A stretch of DNA of 64,000 nucleotides, taken from assembly GCA_033032865.1 (NCBI GenBank), contig JAWHQI010000121.1, positions 6,448,001 to 6,512,000 of the forward strand, written 5' to 3'. Of this stretch, positions 21,616 through 31,635 are shown piece by piece; positions within the stretch are counted from its first letter, which is position 1, and every line of letters starts with the position of its first letter. The translations under genes were made by a program, and so were the position numbers. This DNA comes from Dactylorhiza incarnata (Eukaryota; Streptophyta; Magnoliopsida; Asparagales; Orchidaceae). Under the pieces are notes generated by a model. That model was not told the origin of the DNA and did not search any database. It was given only the letters and a program-made list of their open reading frames with translations.

Positions 21616-24600
21616 CTCCCCCTTGAAGTGGGAAGTGGAAACCAACCCAAGTAGTTCCCTTAGCCGTGTGAACGGCCCCTTTGCCAGCGCCTTTGTGAAG
21701 ATGTCTGCGACATTGTCCGCACTCCGCACATGCTCGACCGAAAGAGATCCCTCCAGCACTTTCTCCCGTATGAAGTGATGCTCGATCTCGATATGCTTGG
21801 TCCTCGCGTGACAAATTGGATTGGTTACCAGTTTGAGAGCACTCTCGTTGTCACCGCGTAGCAGAGTCGGCTCCCGAACCTCCTTGTGGACGTCTCCTAC
21901 CAACCTCCTAAGCCAGATGGCTTCCTGAGCTGCCAAGGCCGAAGCCTTGTATTCCGCTTCTATGGTGGAGACCGATACGGAATCCTGCTTCTTGCTGCAC
22001 CATGATATAGCCGTAGAGCCCGCCATGAAGACGAATCCAGATGTCGACTTCCGATCATCCGAATCTCCCCCGTAATCAGCATCCATGTATCCATGCACCT
22101 CGAAGCCCGCATCCCTCCTATATAGGAGACCCATGTCCGAGGTCGCCTTGACATACTTCAGAATGTTCTTGGCCGCTAGCAGATGAGGTACTCGTGGTTC
22201 CGCCATAAACCGACTCACCCTGCCTACTGCATATGCAATATCTGGCCTCGTGATCGTCAGATAAATCAAGCTCCCAACCAGAGCTCGGAACACCAACGGA
22301 TCTTGCATGATCCTTCCCTCATCCTTCCGAAGCTTCATAGCCTTCTCCAGAGGTGTGGAAGTGCACTTCCCTTCCTTCATGCCGAATCGCTCCACGATCC
22401 GCTCCGCATATCCGGCTTGGGTCACCAGCACTCCACCTTCCTTCCTCTGCACCTCAAGTCCAAGAAAATGGTGAAGCTCACCAAGATCCTTCATCTCGAA
22501 CCTGATAGATAGTTCAGCCCGAAGCTGTGCTACCTCCTCCTTCGAGTTCCCCGTCACGATCATATCGTCAACGTATAGCAGCACGATGACCTGAAGCTCC
22601 CCGCTCTTCTTGACGAACAAGCTCGAGTCTGAGTCTGAAGCAACAAATCCACAGAATAGGAGATATTCTGCGATCTTCCCGTACCACGCCCTCGGCGCTT
22701 GCTTCAACCCATACAGGGCCTTCTTCAGCTTGCAGACATGCTCCGGAAGATCTTCAGACACAAAGCCTGGTGGCTGAACCATAAAGATGTCCTTGTCAAT
22801 CTCGCCGTACAAGAAGGCGTTCTTGACGTCGAGCTCCCAAATCTCCCATCCACTGAACGCCGCCAAGGCAATGATGAACCGAACTGAAGTCATTTTTGCC
22901 ACCGGACTGAATGTCTCATCATAGTCTTCACCGTATTGCTGCGAGAACCCCCGAGCTACAAGACGAGCTTTGTACCGCTCGATACTGCCGTCAGCTTTCT
23001 TCTTAAGCTTGTAGACCCACTTGCATGTCACAGGAGTGATGCCCTTGGGCTTGGGCACAAGAGACCAGGTCTCGTTCTTCTCAAGAGCTGCCATCTCTTC
23101 TTGCATCGCAACGTCCCACTCCTTCACGCCTTGGGCCTTCTCAAAGCTCGACGGCTCCCTCTCATCCAAGGGACCAGCGAAGAAACATGAGACAAAGCTC
23201 ACTGCGTTTCCTCCTGTATAGCGATCAGGGGCGATGATCGCTCGCTTCGACCTCCTCAGCTCCTTCCCTTGAACTGCAATGTCATCCGCTGCTTCTTCCC
23301 TAGATCCCCTTCCAGACGTGCTAGGAGCATCGCTCCCCCTGCTCCTTGAACCAGAAGCCCCCGTCTCGGAACTAGAAGGAGATGGACCACCTGGTGACAC
23401 AGGTAGCTCCACCTGAAGATTCTCCACAGCTTTCTCTGGCATCTCCACCCTGCTCTCTGGTAACTCCACATCAGAAGACCCCTTGTAAGATGTCACCTCA
23501 TCGAACACGACGTCGCGAGATACAACAAATCTCCGCGTCTCCGGGTCCATGCACTTCCACCCTTTCTTCCGCTCATCGTATCCCACGAAGACTAGCTTCC
23601 TTGCTTTCGCATCTAGCTTCGTCCGAAGAGCATCTGGAACATGCACGTAGCAGGTGGAACCAAACACCCTAAGGTGTGCCACACTTGGCTTCTCCTTGAA
23701 CATCATTTCATGTGGAGTCAGCATGTTGATGGGGCTCAGAGGCATCCTGTTGATGACGTAGGCAGCACAAGACATTCCCTCCGCCCAGAAGGACTTTGGG
23801 ATACTCTTGGCATGCAGCCAACACTTGCAGGTCTCCGTCAGATGACGGATCTTCTGTTCTGCAACTCCGTTCTGTTGTGGAGTATGAGCACAAGTGAGCT
23901 CTCTCCGGATGCCCGCCTTCCTGCAAAAAGTAGAGAACTCACTGGAGGTGAACTCCCCTCCGTTGTCAGTCCTCAGCTTCTTCACCCGCAGTCCCAGCCG
24001 ACCTTCCACGAGCTCCTTGAACTCCACAAACTTGGCAAACGCCTCCGCCTTCTCCTTCAGGAAATATACCCAGACATATCTGGAGCAATCATCGATTAGC
24101 ACCAGCATATATCTGCTGCCTCCGAGGCTTGGGGTAGCAGTAGGTCCCATCAAGTCACCGTGGATGCACTCCAACGGCACACTACACCTTGTTTGCGACT
24201 TGTCAAACGGTAGTCGATGAGACTTGCCGAACTGACATCCCTCACAAACATGACCTTCACCGTAGGAGGATAGACTTGGCAGGCCCTTGACCAGACCTCT
24301 CACCGCCATAGCTTTCAGCTTGTCCATCCCCACGTGTCCCAACCTCTCATGCCATATAACGGCACCATCATTCGTCTTCATCTTGTCGACGTAGGAACTT
24401 GTTGATAAAACAAACAAGTCCTTTGCCCGTCTCCCGACATGGACGACCTCGGCCTTTATGGCCTCAACATTGCGTAGAAACTTCACTTCTGTTGGGCCGA
24501 ACAGAACGTGATACCCAGCGTCAACAGCGTTGGTCACGGAGAAGAGGTTTTTCTTCATTCCGGGCGCATGATAGACACTCTTCAAAGTAAGTGGCCCTCT

Positions 24601-25695
24601 ATCACTGCCCAAAGAAACAACCCCCACCTTCTCCACTGGATGTACAGTATTATCAGCAGTAATGATTGCATTGTTACCTGTATAGGGCTGTGCAGAAGAA
24701 AGCTTGGTCCCGTCTCCGGTGAGGTGATGACCACATCCCGAGTCCACGATCCAGTCCTCCAAATAGTTGATGGGAGCCGAAGCTCCAATAGAAGCCGAGA
24801 AGGCTCCTCCCCATCCTCCATCTATATGTCTGGCCTCAGTTTCCTCCTTCTCCGCAGCATTCCCTGCTTGAGTGACCACTCTGCAATCCTTCTTGAAGTG
24901 CCCAGCCTTCCCGCATTTGTAGCATTTGAGACCTTCCTTCTTCTTCTTCTCCTCAGCCTTAGGAGGATAGCCCCTCTCCTGCTGTCCAGAAGTTGAAGGC
25001 CCATAGCCTCCAGTGGTCTTCTTCTTCTTATCCCACTTCTTCTTCTTCCCTGAGAAGAGAACTTCACCATCTCCCCCAGTCACTGACAACCCCGCCATCT
25101 GTCTTGCCAAGCTTTCTTGCGAAGAAAGCAAGTTCTCCAGCTCCAACAGAGACGGCTGATTTGCCCATCCCTGCACCGACGTCACAAAGGCCACATATTC
25201 CTTCCGCAAGCCGCGGATGATGTGCCTCTTCAGCTTCGCCTCAGAGATAGGCTCATCAGGATCCAGTGCTGAGATTTCAGCGCACAAATTCTTCATCTTC
25301 AGAAAGAAGTTTGAGATAGAAAGATCACCCTGAGCCGACCTTGCCAGCTCATTCTCCAAGAACTGCAGCCTTGCCACATTCTTCTTGTTAAACAGCCCAT
25401 CCAGGGCTTTCCAGATTTCTGCAGCCGATCCACATCCCAAAATGTGATCAAAGAGATCAGGTGAAATGGCACGCTTCAAAGTGAACTCGGCCTTGGCATT
25501 GGTCTTTCTCCAAGCTCTCACGGCCGGACCGTTATCACCAGCTTCTGTTGCCTTCACCTCTTCCGTCTCATCTCCTCCAACAACTTCCCATAGATCCTCA
25601 CCCAGAAGATAGCTCTGCATACATGACTTCCACTTCTTGAAGTTAGTCGATGTAAGCATCTCAATACCAAGACCTCTTGCAAATCCACCTTCCAT
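21610..25695 (-). CDS. gag-pol: gag-pol polyprotein of copia E, 1361 residues, uninterrupted
   Basis: Single frame with all Ty1/copia parts in order: gag (about 1-250), CCHC knuckle CYKCGKAGHFKKDC (about 259-272), aspartic protease DSG in DWIVDSGCGHHLTG (about 317), the HERLGHVGMDKL zinc-binding pre-integrase motif (about 446), integrase with the DDE triad (HGDLMGP about 507, RTDNGGEF about 573, and E in NGVAEQKIRHL), reverse transcriptase with YVDDMIVTG (about 1040), and RNase H (DADYGGDSDD about 1203). Integrase precedes RT, which defines copia. The start at 25695, 90 bases inside the PBS edge, gives MEGGFARGLG, shared with F. The last Cys codon and the stop lie inside the 3' LTR. One polyprotein, cleaved by its own protease, supplies particle, cDNA synthesis and insertion. 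I see no disabling change. Confidence 0.95.
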   Translation of the reverse strand: MEGGFARGLGIEMLTSTNFKKWKSCMQSYLLGEDLWEVVGGDETEEVKATEAGDNGPAVRAWRKTNAKAEFTLKRAISPDLFDHILGCGSAAEIWKALDGLFNKKNVARLQFLENELARSAQGDLSISNFFLKMKNLCAEISALDPDEPISEAKLKRHIIRGLRKEYVAFVTSVQGWANQPSLLELENLLSSQESLARQMAGLSVTGGDGEVLFSGKKKKWDKKKKTTGGYGPSTSGQQERGYPPKAEEKKKKEGLKCYKCGKAGHFKKDCRVVTQAGNAAEKEETEARHIDGGWGGAFSASIGASAPINYLEDWIVDSGCGHHLTGDGTKLSSAQPYTGNNAIITADNTVHPVEKVGVVSLGSDRGPLTLKSVYHAPGMKKNLFSVTNAVDAGYHVLFGPTEVKFLRNVEAIKAEVVHVGRRAKDLFVLSTSSYVDKMKTNDGAVIWHERLGHVGMDKLKAMAVRGLVKGLPSLSSYGEGHVCEGCQFGKSHRLPFDKSQTRCSVPLECIHGDLMGPTATPSLGGSRYMLVLIDDCSRYVWVYFLKEKAEAFAKFVEFKELVEGRLGLRVKKLRTDNGGEFTSSEFSTFCRKAGIRRELTCAHTPQQNGVAEQKIRHLTETCKCWLHAKSIPKSFWAEGMSCAAYVINRMPLSPINMLTPHEMMFKEKPSVAHLRVFGSTCYVHVPDALRTKLDAKARKLVFVGYDERKKGWKCMDPETRRFVVSRDVVFDEVTSYKGSSDVELPESRVEMPEKAVENLQVELPVSPGGPSPSSSETGASGSRSRGSDAPSTSGRGSREEAADDIAVQGKELRRSKRAIIAPDRYTGGNAVSFVSCFFAGPLDEREPSSFEKAQGVKEWDVAMQEEMAALEKNETWSLVPKPKGITPVTCKWVYKLKKKADGSIERYKARLVARGFSQQYGEDYDETFSPVAKMTSVRFIIALAAFSGWEIWELDVKNAFLYGEIDKDIFMVQPPGFVSEDLPEHVCKLKKALYGLKQAPRAWYGKIAEYLLFCGFVASDSDSSLFVKKSGELQVIVLLYVDDMIVTGNSKEEVAQLRAELSIRFEMKDLGELHHFLGLEVQRKEGGVLVTQAGYAERIVERFGMKEGKCTSTPLEKAMKLRKDEGRIMQDPLVFRALVGSLIYLTITRPDIAYAVGRVSRFMAEPRVPHLLAAKNILKYVKATSDMGLLYRRDAGFEVHGYMDADYGGDSDDRKSTSGFVFMAGSTAISWCSKKQDSVSVSTIEAEYKASALAAQEAIWLRRLVGDVHKEVREPTLLRGDNESALKLVTNPICHARTKHIEIEHHFIREKVLEGSLSVEHVRSADNVADIFTKALAKGPFTRLRELLGLVSTSHFKGEC
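21616..21628 (-). other. polypurine tract of E
   Basis: CTTCAAGGGGGAG on the minus strand, directly before the 3' LTR. The same sequence serves F at 36970-36982. Confidence 0.9.
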
Positions 25696-25770
25696 TGGTT
25701 TTCCTCTGGTTCCTTCTTCACAAAGGCGATGGCTACTCTAAGTTGCAACCTGCTCTATCCACTCCAACCT

Positions 25771-25783
25771 CCCTCTGATACCA
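25771..25783 (-). other. primer binding site of E (initiator tRNA-Met)
   Basis: TGGTATCAGAGGG on the minus strand, abutting the 5' LTR. This is the usual copia primer complement (TGGTATCAGAGC) with the last bases changed. Confidence 0.9.
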
Positions 25784-26997
25784 TGTGAAAATTTTTCTAA
25801 GGACCTTGTGAGAGCAAGCAAGAATCAATTATGCAACTTAGAGATACAAGCCAAACAACCAGAAACAAACTTTAGGCAAGCAATTGATCTTTATTGATAG
25901 CATAAACTTCATTACAGGGCAAGACATGCTTGGCGAGACATGATTTCGCCAACACAGATACCAAACAGAAATACAAGAAGATGAGGATAACTTGAGATCG
26001 CTCCAGACCGCGCGACCTCCCTGCGACTTCAACACACTGCCAGACCGCAGCGCCTTGCCGATCACAGCACACCACCAAACCGCTGCACAGACCGCTCCCT
26101 TCTTCCGACCTCCTGATTCTCCCGAACTCCAGCACCACAACTCCAAGCCGCAGACCGCCCGAACACTTTCAGAGGAAGAGGTGATCACTGCCGCCCACAC
26201 TATCCGCAGAAGCTGCACAAGAGGAATTCAATCAGCAGACCGCACGGTCAGAATAAACCAGACCGCAGGAAACAAGCGAACTCAGCTTACACTTGGTGTG
26301 TGTTTTTTGTTGCTACAGTGGCTCCCTATTTATAGGCGTGAGACCTGATCCAGTCACCACCCCATGAGATAGAGTCACCACCCATCAGATCGCGCGACCT
26401 TACCGGTCAACCCGCGCAATCACGGCAACCCTCCTGCTTCATTTTGGTGAGCGCCGACTTCACTCCAGACCGCGGGAGATCGCTACTCCCTTGGTCTGAA
26501 CACGACTCCACACGGAGATCGCCAGACCGCCTAGAAGTCACCCACCACCTGTGTTCGCTTAAGATCGCAAACACAGCCAGCTCGACCTCCGGTCTCCTCC
26601 TGAGACCGCGAACTGAGACCGCGCGACTAGAATGACTTAGTCCGCGAACTCCTTCAGAACCCTCTGGAAAGCCACCAGACTGGATTCAAGAGCCAACCCG
26701 TGCGGTCATGCCAGACCGGCACGTCCTTGAAGAGAACAACTTGTCACGCGGTCAGAGACAGACCGCGCGACCCTGAGGATGATCAGCCGTCATGCGGTCA
26801 CAGCTAGACCGCACGACCTCCACCTCCAGCAGCCCTTGGACCAGACCAGCGGTCAATCCTGGAAGCCGCAGCTGACCAATAGAACAGATCGCCATTGTCA
26901 GACCGCCAGACCGTGCGGTCACGCCAGACCGCCCGGTCTCTTCCCAGACCGCCCAGGTCCAAAAGCCTCCTTCACTTCCACTTCAACAATTTCAACA
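25784..26997 (-). repeat. 5' LTR of E
   Basis: 1214 bp, near-identical to the 3' LTR apart from the 23-bp duplication and about five substitutions that I noticed. It is the presumed promoter of the element. Confidence 0.95.
26327..26334 (-). promoter_or_regulatory. TATA box of E promoter
   Basis: TATAAATA on the minus strand in a CGCCTATAAATAGG context; the same sequence occurs at the same place in both LTRs of F. It lies just downstream of the GCGGTCT-rich U3. Confidence 0.7.
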
Positions 26998-27175
26998 ATA
27001 TATATAAGACTAGTGTAGTCTAGCGAGCGGTAAGCTCGTAGTTTATATATAAGACTAGTGTAGTCTAACGAGCGGTAGGCTCGTAGTATATATAAGACTA
27101 GTGTAGTCTAGCGAGCGGTAAGCTCGTAGTTTATATAAAAGACTGGTGTAGTCTAGCGAGCGGTAGGCTCTACTT
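26998..27175. repeat. 45-bp palindromic tandem array in D, right half
   Basis: Four more units of the same array as 19965-20378, continuing after the E insertion. The last unit is degenerate. Confidence 0.9.
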
Positions 27176-28517
27176 TTTAATTGTTAAATTACGAGCTGGA
27201 GGCTCGGTAGTGAATGGCTAATACTTGTTGCTTGTGTATAAGATGTGATGGGTCTTCGATTCTGCCTTAGTCATCACACCGACAACAGTTCGTTGACTCG
27301 GCAGTGCTAGTGGTTTTATGAGGGCCAGGTTGTCTTACAGCGCGTCCGATGGGACGGATTCCCTAAACCCTGCCTGGCCAATTCAGTTCAGTACGCAGGA
27401 GCTCGTGAGTACCGGGTACTGGTATCACAGCGTACGTTTGGGCCTAGGTCTGGTAGTGTGACTTACCCACCTAGGTGAGGAGACGCCCACTCCTCCGCCA
27501 CCGTTTGACCACGACGGGAGGTGCCCGAGAGGTTAGCTACCTCTGAAAAGTGGGAACTAAAGGTCTGTACGTACAGAGTCGTGTGGGTGAGTTGCATGTG
27601 TATGAAATAATAATACATACATTGCATCATTGCATTGCACATCATGGCATAGCATTTCTGCACAAACCGAGACCTCATCGTATAAATTAGTGTGGGCTCT
27701 TTTATACGATGAGTTTACTTCTTGCCAGATCCCTTGACTTATGTGTCTTGTGTGTACGCATATAAGTTAAGGTTAATTTTCCTAGCTGCTCTTCATATTA
27801 CTTTACTTACTCATATTACTGCTATTGTAGCTTTCTTCTATTGTCTGCTCTTATTACAAGCCTAATTGTAGAACTGCTAGAATAATCTTAATTAGTGTAC
27901 TCCTACTAGTTAGAAGCTATGTATCTTTTACTTTATGTACATTGCTAGTTTTACCACTTGTCACCTGCTTCTTTGTATTACCCCTTGATGTCCTCCGCTT
28001 CCTCCTCCCGCACGGTGCCTAGGAGTCGCGGGTGGAGGCGGTGAGGAATATGCTGAGTCTTTTAGACTGACGGTTAGTAGACCACATCATTTTAAGGATG
28101 ACGTACCGGAGCAACAGGACCCCGTTTAGGAGACAGGATAGGAAGATGGGATGAAGCAGAACAGCCACTACACGTCATCGCAACAGCAGCTACAGATGTA
28201 TGAAGACAGAGTTTGATTGCTTCCGCATAAAAGTAGAATGAGTGAAATGATGTATTATATTTGATCATGTAGTGGGCATATGCCCTCTTTTACTTTAATT
28301 CTCATCATGGACATTGTAATCATGTAATTTATATATTTAATGTGATTTGTGGACTTGTTGCTTCTATTTGCTTCAATTATTATGGCCTGGATGATGTTGA
28401 TTAGCCGGCAGGATCGGCGTATTGTGGCGGTGACCATTGGGTGTAATGGTCTCGCCGCAAGACGGCGGTTCTGGGCGGTAAGACCCGGTTTAAAAGCAAA
28501 AAAAAGGGGGTCTTATA
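27176..28517 (+). other. right part of D, noncoding
   Basis: No gene supported. A phrase CTGGTATCACAGCG near 27420 resembles a tRNA-Met primer site but is not next to an LTR edge. A CG-rich patch at 28000-28100 and the terminal GGGGGTCTTATA complete the insertion. Confidence 0.5.
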
Positions 28518-28718
28518 GAAATTCTTTACAAGGAAATCTACACAAACTAATAAAACTCCTTAGATTAAACTTGCCAAAAAAAATTTAAAACAGAAGAAAA
28601 ATAAACAAAAAAACAGAAAATGATCAGAAAGCAAACAAAAATAATAAAGCGACTATACACACTGGAAGAAACTTCTCTCTCTCAGCTCTCCCTCTCAAGA
28701 AAACTCACACGACCGTAT

Positions 28719-28736
28719 TCCCCGGCAACGGCGCCA
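28719..28736 (-). other. primer binding site of C (tRNA-Asp-like)
   Basis: TGGCGCCGTTGCCGGGGA on the minus strand, six bases inside the 5' LTR. The leader from here to 28523 resumes at 15080 beyond insertion D and leads into the gag-like frame. Confidence 0.9.
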
Positions 28737-28742
28737 AAAACT

Positions 28743-30260
28743 TGATGCGATTTATTCGGCAAGTGCACCGGTCGCGCAAGTAATAATAATGGGGAAGATC
28801 CCCGAGTGTCGGTCTCTCAAGGAACACAGTAAGGTGGAGTTAGGTTTCGAGGAAGGACTTGAGATCGAAGTCCTGCGGTAGGTGGAATGCGAACGAAGGG
28901 GTTTTGGGTTTTGTAAATAAAAGAAAATACTACACCTACTCCTATGCAATGCTGCTATGCAAAGCTTCGCTTGGCGGGATGGAGACTACGTAGGCCTTGA
29001 ACGCACTACTTCGTTGGGCGGATGGGCGAGTAGGTTAGCGGAATCGAACTATGCAGGCCTTGAGCGCGCTGCTTCGTTAGGCGAATGGAATACGGGCCGC
29101 GATGCCACGCTTCGGTAGGCAGATGGACGAGTAGGCTAACAGAATGAGGGTCGCAAGCACCTCTTCGACAAGCACGCCACTAGCAATTGCTAGTGCGGCA
29201 CCAAACACGACGGCGGAATGAAAATTAGATGGGGCGCACCTCAATAAGCAAATATGAACTAAATGATTCCAAATAAATGAAATAAACATTAAGCAATATT
29301 GTTCATAGCACACATCATCAATAATATAGAGGAAACTAGCTTATACAATCAACAACATAAGGAAGAAGAATAAAGTGAAGGAATCGACCACATCCGAAGC
29401 CTCATCGAAGATTCACGGTTGGAATCGCAGGGTTGTCAATCCGCGTCCAAGCTCGGTCTTCAACTGCGTCCGGGGTAGAGAAGGCTGTCACTACCTTCCA
29501 ATGGACCCGTCTTCTTCGTGTCACGATCCGGTCTCCTCCGATACACGATCTCCTTGCTTGATGTTGGCGATCTTTGGGCTAGAAACCTCTCCTTGGAGCT
29601 CAAGGATGATGGAGGAGGCCTAGGGGGGCGGAGAACCAGCAAGAAGGGCGAAAACGGCGGACTGGCGGAGTTGGAAATGAGCGTTCCCTACCTAATTCGC
29701 GAGCAGGTCAATATATAGGCGCTGGAATAAACAGTGCGCACGATCAGTGGCGCACGACCAGTGGTCGTGCACACTAGAATTTGGTGATCGTGCGCCTGCC
29801 TGGGCGGAGCCTGCAATGTAAAAAATTTATAAAATAACATGTTCGCACGACCAGTGGCGCACGACCAGTGTTCTTGCGCACTATCGTAAGTGGTCGTGCG
29901 CGCTGGTCGAGACAGAACTCAGAAAATGGGGGTTAAGTGCGCACGATCGGCGACGCACAACTAGTGGTCGTGCGCGGTAGAACAAATGATCGTGCGCAGT
30001 GTTCCTGTATAGATTTGTACCGGGAACACCTGCACAACTCCTGTTCCAGCACAACCACGAATCCAGCCACTGAAAGTGGCACTTCACAATGCATGAAAAC
30101 TACTAAAGATGAAGAATATGAAATAACACCAAAAATGGGCCTAGAGGTGCACTTAACATGAAGTATCAAATATGAGTGAAAACATGTCTAAAGTGAAGTG
30201 CATAGACTAGAAAATCGGCCCATATGAGTCCATAAATATGTATATATTTGGGACTCATCA
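28743..30260 (-). repeat. 5' LTR of C
   Basis: 1518 bp, TGATGCG to GACTCATCA, close to the left copy with scattered substitutions (for example ATACGGGCC near 29090 matches 10945, while a T-for-G change near 29690 does not match 11543). The GCGCACGAC inverted-repeat cluster is at 29735-29995. Confidence 0.9.
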
Positions 30261-30826
30261 GCAGACCAGAGGAAAAACAGAACATTTCTGTCCACATTTA
30301 CATTCGCCGAATTCGACTAATCCAATTAACCGAATTCGATTCACATTCGGCGAAACCATTTCGCCGAATTCGACTATTCAAATTCGACTTTACAAAATAG
30401 CCGAATTCGGCTATACACTATAACCGAATTCGGCTAATCACAATAACCGAATTTGTCCATTAAACTCAATAGCCGAATTCGACTATACACTATAACCGAA
30501 TTCGACTAATGACAATAACCGAATTCGACTGTTCATAATAACCGAATTCGACTATATGTATAAATTCGGTTATACCCTTTAGCCGAATTTGTCTAGTATA
30601 AATCCATTCGTTTAAACCCTTTAAACGATTTCCCGTTGAGACATTCTCAACTTAATTCTAAGCAGTCACATGATTGGTCCTCCACTCATATCCAATATGA
30701 GTAAGGCCAACACAATCCTTTCTCCAATTTCTCCAAACACTTTTATGTGCGACCCTATAGGCTCATATTGCGTTGGCAACAAGACTAACTATTGATTGCT
30801 TTGAGATCACCTCAGAAACTCCAACA
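30261..30826 (-). repeat. 3' LTR of G, second part
   Basis: Continues the LTR after element C. It contains ten or so CCGAATTCGG/GCCGAATTCGAC units (30303-30590), one unit more than the right LTR, and ends CTCCAACA. Confidence 0.9.
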
Positions 30827-31635
30827 GTCTCCCACTTGATCACAAAGTATCAACAAAAGTCTCACAAACAATGAGCGGCATCTAGCAATACATCATTGCT
30901 ACCCAAGCAATAAGAGTTCATAACTCAATAAGCCTTTCTTAACCAATGTTTCAGTGTTGTCATGTCCCTTTGTCCTTTACATCCGGATAGAACTAGAGGC
31001 ATGGACCGTGTCACCCTCATAATCGTTCAATCCCAATTTCCTGATCTAGAATAGACTGTCTGAAAATTGGTGAGCTCAATATCACATATTGACTCCACCA
31101 AGCATGGCCATGCATTTCTCAGTCTCATTCCATCAAGGGGCCCATGGATGTAACTCCTGTCATAAAGGAGGACAAATTCCATTTCTGCTCACACACAAAC
31201 ATCCAAATGACTCGTAACATACCCAATTACCACCCTTATCATCAACCTTTCTCAAGAGAAGACTTTAGATGGTATCAAAGTATGCTCTTCCTCATTTGAT
31301 GAATGCTGTGACTTCAGGTCAAAGGACCACAAACACCATTGTCAGTTGAGATCTACTTGTGACACGTTCATATAACAATCCACAAAGTAGTCTCAAGGTG
31401 GGTCTGTCCAGTACAACTTGTTCACTAACAAGTACCCATGTGATGACTTGATATGACAATATCATGACCTATGAGAACCGGTCATCAGTCAACGTACATG
31501 CTAGTCTCAATGTATCATCACCGCCCTTTAGTTTCTAAGACGATACTCCGACCAGGGACCACTTAAAAATGAAGCTTCTTATAAACATAGGCTCTCACAT
31601 TCAAGTCACGTACTTGAATTCCTATGGAAGCAAAC
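30827..31635 (-). other. polypurine tract and 3' noncoding part of G
   Basis: ATCAAGTGGGAGAC on the minus strand (30827-30840) is the polypurine tract. The rest is noncoding 3' sequence up to the F insertion, resuming at 38206-38362. Nothing else is recognised. Confidence 0.75.

Larger units (their letters stand above)
20379..26997 (-). mobile_element. intact Ty1/copia element E
   Basis: LTRs at 20379-21615 and 25784-26997, target duplication ATATA (20374-20378 and 26998-27002), PBS, polypurine tract and one complete gag-pol frame. The LTRs differ by one 23-bp duplication and a handful of substitutions, so the insertion is recent. E is the youngest layer in its nest and belongs to the same family as F, which lies in the opposite orientation 4.6 kb away. 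Confidence 0.95.
15086..28517 (+). mobile_element. solo-LTR-like insertion D, interrupted by copia E
   Basis: The insertion starts TGTAACACCCCC and ends GGGGGTCTTATA, imperfect inverse complements, and is flanked by GAAAT at 15081-15085 and 28518-28522. Without E it is about 6.8 kb. I see no second LTR, no primer site next to an LTR edge and no coding domain, so it looks like one very long LTR left by recombination. The TGTAAC start and a TATA-rich stretch near 16515 resemble chromovirus-type gypsy LTRs such as that of H, which also suggests plus orientation. A non-autonomous element without detectable LTR pair is the alternative. Confidence 0.6.
10596..30260 (-). mobile_element. Athila-like non-autonomous retrotransposon C
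   Basis: LTRs at 10596-12115 and 28743-30260, target duplication GCAGA on both sides, tRNA-Asp-type PBS at 28719-28736 and polypurine tract at 12116-12129 define a complete minus-strand element. The interior holds one gag-like frame with a single stop (13850-15055) and the 13.4-kb insertion D in the leader. It has no pol and, unlike J, no Athila ORF-1-like gene. Confidence 0.9.

Noticed and set aside
27411..27430. Primer binding site for tRNA-Met (CTGGTATCACAGCG) in D
   Set aside because: One mismatch in the core and no LTR edge beside it; no coding region follows.
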